A DNA stretch of 64,000 nucleotides, from the NCBI GenBank assembly GCA_903908715.1, contig CAIVSY010000016.1, forward strand, positions 83,850-147,849, given 5' to 3'. The stretch comes from an uncultured bacterium (GTDB taxonomy: Bacteria; Verrucomicrobiota; Kiritimatiellia; CAIKKV01; CAITUY01). Position numbers and translations under genes: made by a program. Shown here one piece after another: positions 58,737-64,000 of this stretch (the stretch's first letter is position 1; each line of letters starts with the position of its first letter). The notes beneath the pieces were generated by a model. That model had not been told where the DNA came from. It was given only the letters and a program-made list of their open reading frames with translations, and ran no database searches.

Positions 58737-59936
58737 GTGCGAGATTTTGACAAATTACCGCTTGGCGAGCCATCTCATTCTTCTTCTGACAATAGACATG
58801 ACCTCGACCCGCGCTATTCACAACCCACTCGCCGTCAGTTTGTTGTGGGAGCCGCTTGTGCCCTGCTTGGCTGTGCTTGCAAGCGGTCGGAAGCGTCCCT
58901 TGTGCAGGCGAACGCCTCTCTGCTACATCCATCCAAGGAGGCGTTGTTTTATACAAAGAATCATGACCATTCCATCGTTTGTGAGCTTTGCCCTCGCAAT
59001 TGCAAGGTCCCGCATGGCGGGCACGGCTATTGCCGTGTCCGCGTCAATCGTAACGGTCGTTACTTTTCCATTGTTTATAACCGCCCTTGCGCAATACATC
59101 TCGATCCGATCGAAAAGAAGCCCCTGTTCCATGTATATCCCGGCACAAAAGCCTACTCCCTCGGAACAGTCGGATGCAATCTGCACTGTAAATTCTGCCA
59201 GAACTGGGATATCGCGCAAGCCAACCCGGAAGAGATACCCGTCCCCCTGAAATCCCCCGAGGCGATTGCCGAAGCCGCATTCCGGCAAGATGCCCGACTT
59301 CTCGCCTTCACATACAATGAACCCACCGTGTTCTATGAATACATGATCGACTGCGCAAAGGCTGCCGCGCAGCGGGGTATCGAGAGTGTCGTTATCTCCA
59401 ACGGATACATGAATGATGCCCCCATGAAGCATCTATTGCCGAATGTCAAAGCGGTTAAAATCGACCTCAAATCGTTCTCGCCATCCTTTTACCGCGATAT
59501 CTGCGATGGGAATCGTGATCCAGTCCTGAAAACACTTAAGACCATAGCTGATGCCGGGACTTGGCTGGAAATTGTTTGCCTGTTAATCCCTTCCCTGAAT
59601 GACAAGGACGACGAGATTCAGAGGCTCGCAGCATGGGTACTCAAGGAACTGGGCCCCAATGTCCCAATCCACTTCACCCGGTATCAACCCCTTTATCAAC
59701 TTCGCAACCTGCCGCCCACTCCAGCTGAGACCTTGAACCGTGCACGACAGCTGGCAATAAAGGCAGGCTGCCGGTTTGTCTACACAGGGAATGTGCCGGG
59801 ACTTCCGGGCGAAGACACGCCCTGTTACTCGTGCGGAAAGCTCCTGATACGTCGCTACGGCTATCTGATTCGGGAAAACCTGATCCGCGACAATCGTTGT
59901 CCTGCCTGCCATACGATCGTTCCAGGCATCTGGTGA
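58737..59936 (+). CDS. amrS: AmrS-type radical SAM enzyme with Tat/lipobox leader
   Basis: 399 aa from GTG 58737; the track ORF extends upstream into lipA antisense. The radical SAM cluster is GCNLHCKFCQNWDIAQ, with the AmrS-specific N-terminal Cys set (CELCPRNCKVPHGGHGYC) and a C-terminal four-Cys knuckle (CYSCGKLLIRRYGY...CPACHT). This enzyme belongs to the AMMECR1/MEMO/radical SAM system, whose partners are not in this window. Residues about 28-48 form a twin-arginine signal, TRRQFVVGAACALLGCAC, with a lipobox-like LLGC, implying export of a folded Fe-S protein. That is odd for a SAM-dependent enzyme. No ATG precedes the SAM domain, so the GTG and leader are probably real. Confidence 0.85.
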   Translation: MRDFDKLPLGEPSHSSSDNRHDLDPRYSQPTRRQFVVGAACALLGCACKRSEASLVQANASLLHPSKEALFYTKNHDHSIVCELCPRNCKVPHGGHGYCRVRVNRNGRYFSIVYNRPCAIHLDPIEKKPLFHVYPGTKAYSLGTVGCNLHCKFCQNWDIAQANPEEIPVPLKSPEAIAEAAFRQDARLLAFTYNEPTVFYEYMIDCAKAAAQRGIESVVISNGYMNDAPMKHLLPNVKAVKIDLKSFSPSFYRDICDGNRDPVLKTLKTIADAGTWLEIVCLLIPSLNDKDDEIQRLAAWVLKELGPNVPIHFTRYQPLYQLRNLPPTPAETLNRARQLAIKAGCRFVYTGNVPGLPGEDTPCYSCGKLLIRRYGYLIRENLIRDNRCPACHTIVPGIW

Positions 59937-60029
59937 GCGGCTGAAAGACGAACCGAATCCTTGTAATACAAAGCCATTATCTGACATAATGACCGGCGTA
60001 TTTATAAATCATTTCGAAAGGGCATATGC

Positions 60030-60251
60030 ATGGAAGAGAAAATCAGGCAGAAACTTGAGGAACTTCGGGGATTCCTTCAGGCCGATGGGGGCGACATGGA
60101 TGTCGTAAGCATCGATGGAGCCAACGTGCGCTTAAAACTGAAGGGAGCTTGCGGCGGTTGCCCTCACGCAACGATGACAATCAAACAGGGCATTGAGCGT
60201 ATCCTTCGCGAGCAGGTCGACGACAAGATCGTTGTTGAACAGGTGCGCTAA
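60030..60251 (+). CDS. NifU-like (Nfu) iron-sulfur scaffold domain protein
   Basis: 73 aa, essentially one Nfu domain. It carries the conserved CxxC in LKGACGGCPHATMTIKQGIER, which binds a bridging [4Fe-4S] cluster in a dimer and delivers it to client enzymes. FLQADGGDMDVVSIDG is the usual beginning. It lies close to two radical SAM genes (lipA and the AmrS type), both of which need clusters. The permease gene begins 10 bases after its stop. Confidence 0.94.
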   Translation: MEEKIRQKLEELRGFLQADGGDMDVVSIDGANVRLKLKGACGGCPHATMTIKQGIERILREQVDDKIVVEQVR

Positions 60252-60261
60252 GCAAGTGCGG

Positions 60262-61224
60262 ATGCTTGCGTCTTCGGCACAATTCATGGCGATATGCCGG
60301 CTGACAACAAAGGATTTGTTGCGCCAGCCTATTTGCTTGCTTGTGACACTTTCTGCAGTCATCTTGATTGTTTTTCTGCCGCAGGTTTTTGCTTATCAGC
60401 TTGGACAGCAGGAGAATCTGGCGCGGGATTCCGCCCTGGCAACCCAACTGCTTTTCGGGATCATTCTTACAGGCTATGCGGCCGCATCCACACTGCACAC
60501 AGAATCAACGGCGGGAACCCTTTTGACCCTTTTCAGCCGCCCGGTAAGCCGCGCAACATTGTTTCTAGGAAAGCTTTGCGGCGTGGCAACTGTTATGCTC
60601 ATCTTTGTATGGGCATCATCAAGCGCTGCTCTAGTGTCCAGTTGCCTCACACCCAGACACTTTGAAAGCCATACGTCCGGATTGATTGCCGCGTCCCTTG
60701 TGTTCCCTTTCGTTCTTGGGATTTCCGCGTTTCTAAACTATAAGCATGAACGGTCCTTCCCTGCCGCCTGTCAGATCCTTCTGCCGATCGGCATGAGCCT
60801 TGCCGCACTTTTCGTAGGCTCTCGCTCTGCGGATGGCGAACTGGTTGGTTTTGCCTCCGAATTGGATTGGCGGCTTCTTGCAGCCGGTTTCATGGGCGCA
60901 ATGGTCCTGTTGTTGCTGTCCTGCCTTGCACTTGGCCTTGCCGCAAGACTCCGGCCCGCACCGGCCACCGCTCTGCTGGCTGTTGTCTTCACCGCCGGTT
61001 TGCTTTCCGACTACCTTGAAACTCTTTGTCTACCCTGGCCAGTTATGCGGCTGGCCGTCCGTTCCTTTTTGCCTGACATCCAGTCATTCTGGCTGGCTGA
61101 TCGGCTTTCTGATCCGGGCATCTTCAATCCGGGAGTGATCTGGCGCTCTATATTTTATGTGATTGCATATTCCACTGGAGTTTCCTGCGTAGGCATCCTG
61201 CTTTTCCGCCGACGGGAATTCTAG
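60262..61224 (+). CDS. ABC-2-like membrane permease without ATPase partner
   Basis: 320 aa from ATG 60262 (the track starts inside nfu; ATG 60286 is another option). Six or more hydrophobic segments, such as LVTLSAVILIVFLPQVFAY, LFGIILTGYAAAST and GAMVLLLLSCLALGLAA. The segment ESTAGTLLTLFSRPVSRATLFLGKL is the conserved cytoplasmic loop of ABC-2 type permeases. No ATP-binding gene adjoins it on this strand. The 162 bases between this gene and rhaB show no gene. Confidence 0.75.
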   Translation: MLASSAQFMAICRLTTKDLLRQPICLLVTLSAVILIVFLPQVFAYQLGQQENLARDSALATQLLFGIILTGYAAASTLHTESTAGTLLTLFSRPVSRATLFLGKLCGVATVMLIFVWASSSAALVSSCLTPRHFESHTSGLIAASLVFPFVLGISAFLNYKHERSFPAACQILLPIGMSLAALFVGSRSADGELVGFASELDWRLLAAGFMGAMVLLLLSCLALGLAARLRPAPATALLAVVFTAGLLSDYLETLCLPWPVMRLAVRSFLPDIQSFWLADRLSDPGIFNPGVIWRSIFYVIAYSTGVSCVGILLFRRREF

Positions 61225-61386
61225 CCAGGGTGCCGGCAAAGTCCTGTCGCAAGGGATTTCATAGTCAAACAGGATGATTCCAAGTCTGCAAATGAACCGC
61301 TGGTGAACATGGCTCGCTCTTTCAGAACCATGCATAAATGGGTCTGAAGCCGTACGCTAGCAACCGCTACCGGCTGCACGCTGCCA

Positions 61387-62871
61387 CTATTTTGCAAGGA
61401 TGGCGAGGAATCGGTCTCGGTATGCCGCCTCCCAATCATCACAGGCCTTAGGATGGAAGCGCTCCACTGGTGAAGATTGCACCGCAACCTGTGCCGCCTG
61501 TTCCCATCCCTCGATTTCACCTGCGCTGCGCAACTGCCCGAGCAGATTCCCCATTGCTGTCGCCTCACTCGAACCGCATACGATCTCAAGCCCGGTCGCG
61601 TCGCTTGTCATCTGGTTCAGAATCCGATTATTCACTCCTCCGCCGATGATATTCAGGCTTTCTGGCTGTATACCTGTCAGGCGCGACAAGTTTAGCACTG
61701 TATGCTTGTACTTCAGGGCAAGGCTTTCGCTTATGCACCGCATGTATTCTCCTTGTGTAACGGGGGCCCTCTGCCCCGTGGCGGCACAAAGAGCTGCAAT
61801 GGCTTCAACCATGTTGCCCCGATGGAACAGGCTCTCGTGATCGGGATCGATCAGCGCGCCGAATGGACGTGTGGCTTTCATCTCAGCATCCAGATATTCA
61901 AAATCGACTCGTGCCCCGGCCGCTTTCCATATGCGTCTGCATTCATTGACAAGCCACATTCCCATGATGTTCCGCAGGACCCGGTAACGGCCATCCGCGG
62001 CACGCTCATTGGTCAGTTTTTGTTCCATGGCCTCCCGGACTGCAACTGGATGATCTGAGACAATACCCAAAAGCGACCAGGTGCCGGAGGAAAGAAAGAG
62101 AGGACTCTTTTCACTTGTTGGCAGCGCCAGCACAGCCGATGCCGTATCATGGGTGCCTGTTGCATTCACAGGCACCTTCTCGATCCATCCAAGCTCTTCC
62201 CGAATTCCCGGGAGTAAAACGCCCCTCTGATCGGGGATCTTGTACACAGTCGGGAAAATATGGCCGGGCAGTCCAAGTCGACCGATCACGTCCCACGCCC
62301 ACGTTTCCCCGTTCAACTGAAGCAATTGAGTGGTCGAAGCGTTCGAGAGTTCACACCCAATACTACCCGTCAAAAGGTAGTTTAGCGTGTCGGGCATCAG
62401 CAGCAACGTCCTTGCATTATCCAGAATCCACGGCTCACGCACTTGTACACCCAGCAAGTGGTACAGCGTGTTGAACGGCTGAGACGCAATGCCTGTCTTA
62501 CCATACAACTCGAATTGTGGAATTCGAGAGAAACAAAGAAAGTCCATCGCCAGGCTTCGCGAATCCCGGTAACACACCGGCGCTTGAAGAATTTCCCCCC
62601 GCCGGTCTAACAACGAAAAATCCACGCCCCACGTATCGAAACCAATGGAGTCTGGCGGAATTCCGTATTGTTTCCTGAACTCGCTCAAGCCGTTCAGGAC
62701 ATTCTGAAGCAGGCCGAAAATATTCCAGAAATAGTGTGATGGCGTCCGCGCTGGGATATTATCGAACCGGCAAACATCCCTGAGTTTCAACGCCCTTCCA
62801 TCAAATTCGCCAGCAATGCCACGGCCGCTTGAAGCCCCCAGATCATACGCCAAGAGGATTTTCTTTTTCAT
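61387..62871 (-). CDS. rhaB: L-rhamnulokinase
   Basis: 494 aa from ATG 62871, with AAGGAG 8 bases upstream (the track uses 62901). FGGY-family sugar kinase phosphorylating L-rhamnulose for deoxyhexose catabolism. Recognisable parts are LLAYDLGASSGRGIAGEFDG, FDTWGVDFSLLD, ATGTHDTASAVLALP, LSSGTWSLLGI, NIMGMWLVNECRRIW and NIIGGGVNNRILNQM. This layout matches RhaB better than L-fuculokinase. No isomerase or aldolase gene is next to it. Confidence 0.9.
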   Translation of the reverse strand: MKKKILLAYDLGASSGRGIAGEFDGRALKLRDVCRFDNIPARTPSHYFWNIFGLLQNVLNGLSEFRKQYGIPPDSIGFDTWGVDFSLLDRRGEILQAPVCYRDSRSLAMDFLCFSRIPQFELYGKTGIASQPFNTLYHLLGVQVREPWILDNARTLLLMPDTLNYLLTGSIGCELSNASTTQLLQLNGETWAWDVIGRLGLPGHIFPTVYKIPDQRGVLLPGIREELGWIEKVPVNATGTHDTASAVLALPTSEKSPLFLSSGTWSLLGIVSDHPVAVREAMEQKLTNERAADGRYRVLRNIMGMWLVNECRRIWKAAGARVDFEYLDAEMKATRPFGALIDPDHESLFHRGNMVEAIAALCAATGQRAPVTQGEYMRCISESLALKYKHTVLNLSRLTGIQPESLNIIGGGVNNRILNQMTSDATGLEIVCGSSEATAMGNLLGQLRSAGEIEGWEQAAQVAVQSSPVERFHPKACDDWEAAYRDRFLAILAK

Positions 62872-63033
62872 GAATGGCTCCTTCCAAAACCTGATCCCCA
62901 TTTTTTTGGCGGCAGATCCTTTTATTCTTCTAATGATTCATGGCGCGCCTGTGAATTTGTATCAATCAGTGCGCCACCCGTCAATGAATCCGCCGACAGG
63001 CAAATCCAGAATAGCAAGGCAGGTCTATGGCAC
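62872..63033. other. chromosomal stretch before the element boundary
   Basis: 162 bases between the rhaB start and the tRNA-Ala fragment. It should contain the rhaB promoter. Nothing else is recognised. Confidence 0.4.
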
Positions 63034-63083
63034 TGGTGGAGCGGAAGAGATTCGAACTCTCGACCCCCACGTTGCGAACGTGG
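63034..63083 (-). other. attachment site: 3' half of tRNA-Ala(CGC)
   Basis: On the minus strand the fragment runs from the anticodon stem (CCACG-TTCGCAA-CGTGG, anticodon CGC) through the T arm (GAGAG-TTCGAAT-CTCTT) and acceptor strand CCGCTCC to an encoded CCA. Position 70 is T, as required for the G3-U70 alanine identity pair. The D arm and 5' acceptor strand are absent; unrelated sequence begins right after the anticodon stem. This is what integration by crossover near the anticodon loop leaves behind. Confidence 0.85.
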
Positions 63084-63127
63084 TTGGAATCTCGATATGG
63101 CCTTGTTTATTGGTTTTTTCAGATTTG

Positions 63128-63147
63128 GTTGTGTTAAAAGTTGTGTT
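63128..63147 (+). repeat. tandem GTTGTGTT motifs, possible integrase arm sites
   Basis: GTTGTGTT occurs at 63128-63135 and 63140-63147, a 12-base period, between the tRNA fragment and the integrase gene. This is where arm-type recombinase sites would be expected. Confidence 0.35.
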
Positions 63148-63218
63148 TTTCCGATTGCAGATGCCCAGCCGTTTCCAGTATGATTCATGGCGTACCAACA
63201 AGAACATTGGAGGCCATT

Positions 63219-64000
63219 ATGGGACTGGAAATGCGGCGTGGTCAAGACGGAAACCTGAAATCGAAATGGTGGTATGGATCGTACATGGCGAACGGGAAAC
63301 GACACGTGACCCGCCTGGGCGTGAAAATCACCGGACGGAATATCCCCCACTCCCTGAAGGAAACCGGAGATGTGGCGTTCGAGCAGTCTCGGGGCGCGGC
63401 TAAGCTGGCTCTGGAGAAGGTGGTCGCCGCGGCCATGACACGGAAAGCCGCGTCGGCACAACTGGAACAACTGTACGAGATCCGGACCGGGGAAAAGGTC
63501 GGGAAGATTCCCCTGGATAACATGGCCGACGCATGGAAGAAGGCGCCCCATCCCAGGGAACGGTCTAAACGGTATGAAGAGCAGTCCCTGACGACCATCA
63601 AGGCGTTTGCGGCGTTCGTGAAGGAGAACTTCCCCGCTGCGGCCAGTATGGACCGGGTGAACCGGCGCATGGCGGAAGCCTGGATGGCGTCGCTTGCCGG
63701 CGACAAGGTCTGCCCCGCCACCTACAACGATAAGCTGGTGCTGCTGCGGTCGGTATTCAAGTTGCTGCGCCATGACGCCGGGATGGCCTGGAACCCGTTC
63801 GAGAGCATTCCGACAAAGACACGGCAAACCACACACCGGAAGCCTTTTACGGCCGCTGAACTCACAGCCATCATTGAAAAGGCCGATCCGCTGGTGCGGC
63901 CTGTCATCATCACCGGCATCTTCACCGCCATGCGCCGGGGTGATTGCTGCCTGTTGAAGTGGTCGGATGTGGACCTGAAACAAGGCTATGTGGTGGTGAA
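63219..64000 (+). CDS. int: tyrosine recombinase (integrase), 3' end cut by the window
   Basis: 260 codons visible, missing from the track because the frame stays open to the edge. ATG 63219 has GGAGG five bases upstream. An N-terminal DNA-binding part (WWYGSYMANGKRHVTRLGV) and a core-binding helical domain (LTTIKAFAAFVKENFPAAAS...YNDKLVLLRSVFKLLRHDA) lead into the catalytic domain, where TGIFTAMRRGDCCLLKWSDVDL contains the first catalytic Arg. The H-x-x-R and Tyr nucleophile lie outside. It is adjacent to the tRNA-Ala 3' fragment, consistent with site-specific integration there. Confidence 0.9.
   Translation, partial: MGLEMRRGQDGNLKSKWWYGSYMANGKRHVTRLGVKITGRNIPHSLKETGDVAFEQSRGAAKLALEKVVAAAMTRKAASAQLEQLYEIRTGEKVGKIPLDNMADAWKKAPHPRERSKRYEEQSLTTIKAFAAFVKENFPAAASMDRVNRRMAEAWMASLAGDKVCPATYNDKLVLLRSVFKLLRHDAGMAWNPFESIPTKTRQTTHRKPFTAAELTAIIEKADPLVRPVIITGIFTAMRRGDCCLLKWSDVDLKQGYVVV

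Larger units (their letters stand above)
63034..64000 (+). mobile_element. edge of an element integrated at a tRNA-Ala gene
   Basis: A tRNA 3' half (63034-63083), short direct repeats and a tyrosine recombinase reading inward mark one end of a genomic island or integrated phage/plasmid. The rest lies beyond the window. The recombinase region has a visibly higher GC content than the rhaB side. Confidence 0.75.

Noticed and set aside
63034-63120. Complete tRNA-Ala gene
   Set aside because: No D arm or 5' acceptor strand can be found after the anticodon stem; only the 3' half is present.
62922-63983. 353-aa minus-strand ORF at the window end
   Set aside because: Antisense to the integrase and across the tRNA fragment; the plus strand carries the recombinase signature.

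Overview
The window reads as about 64 kb of chromosome from a Gram-negative bacterium of the PVC superphylum, most like Kiritimatiellota, Lentisphaerota or Verrucomicrobiota. This placement is inferred from gene content. The clues are a chlamydia-like giant GreA (about 724 aa with the Gre module only at its C terminus), a prepilin-like protein of the type abundant in that superphylum, a very long Asn/Thr/Ser-rich secreted protein with a lamin-tail-like domain, GH4 and GH38 glycosidases, rhamnulokinase, a Wzm/Wzt exporter and an LpxL-type acyltransferase. GC looks to be in the low-to-mid 50s by eye, and genes are packed in short operons with many 1-4 base stop/start overlaps.

Layout. 1-3473: a truncated lysine 2,3-aminomutase followed by two D-Ala-D-Ala-ligase-like ATP-grasp enzymes, the second fused to a GNAT acetyltransferase. 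This looks like a small pathway that makes an amide or acetyl derivative of beta-lysine. 3555-7373: accD, accA and a fusion of an oxaloacetate/pyruvate carboxyltransferase with an AccB-type biotin domain. No accC is in the window, so this may be an ATP-independent oxaloacetate-to-malonyl-CoA transcarboxylase. 7395-9473: a glycosyltransferase with a small partner, and a zinc-ribbon coiled-coil protein. 9591-12711: cutA, a metX-metW fusion and cysE (sulfur amino acids). 12776-17526: purL, a mini ferritin-like protein, an FmdB zinc ribbon and HU. 17680-23677 (minus): the probable operon ruvX-acyP-aroB-unknown-corA-U32. 23870-26478: a divergent AraC regulator and GH4 glycosidase. 26652-30321 (minus): Wzm, Wzt, nadC, coaX. 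30429-35719 (minus): giant greA with an HD-GYP response regulator, then rpmI-rplT plus a small basic protein, then a lipid kinase preceded by a long hairpin.

36147-47375: GH38 alpha-mannosidase, a DUF4412-like secreted protein, a 73-aa protein, apt, an LRR lipoprotein, nadB, a lytic transglycosylase, a UvrD helicase, tRNA-Val(GAC) and a pseudopilin. 47583-53450: the 1955-aa secreted protein, which carries a 135-aa module twice. 53555-58712 (minus): D-lyxose-isomerase-like protein, PfkB sugar kinase and VOC protein; tRNA-Pro(CGG); acyltransferase plus GT2; lipA. 58737-61224: a radical SAM protein of the AmrS type with a Tat/lipobox leader, an Nfu protein and an orphan ABC-type permease. 61387-62871: rhaB. 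From 63034 to the end: the 3' half of a tRNA-Ala(CGC) followed by a tyrosine recombinase that runs off the window. This is one edge of an integrated element.

The strongest candidates for something undescribed are the ATP-grasp/GNAT beta-lysine cluster and the AccD-AccA-(OadA/AccB) locus. No CRISPR array, rRNA, riboswitch or complete insertion sequence was seen. All statements rest on reading the sequence and the supplied ORF translations; no database search was run.
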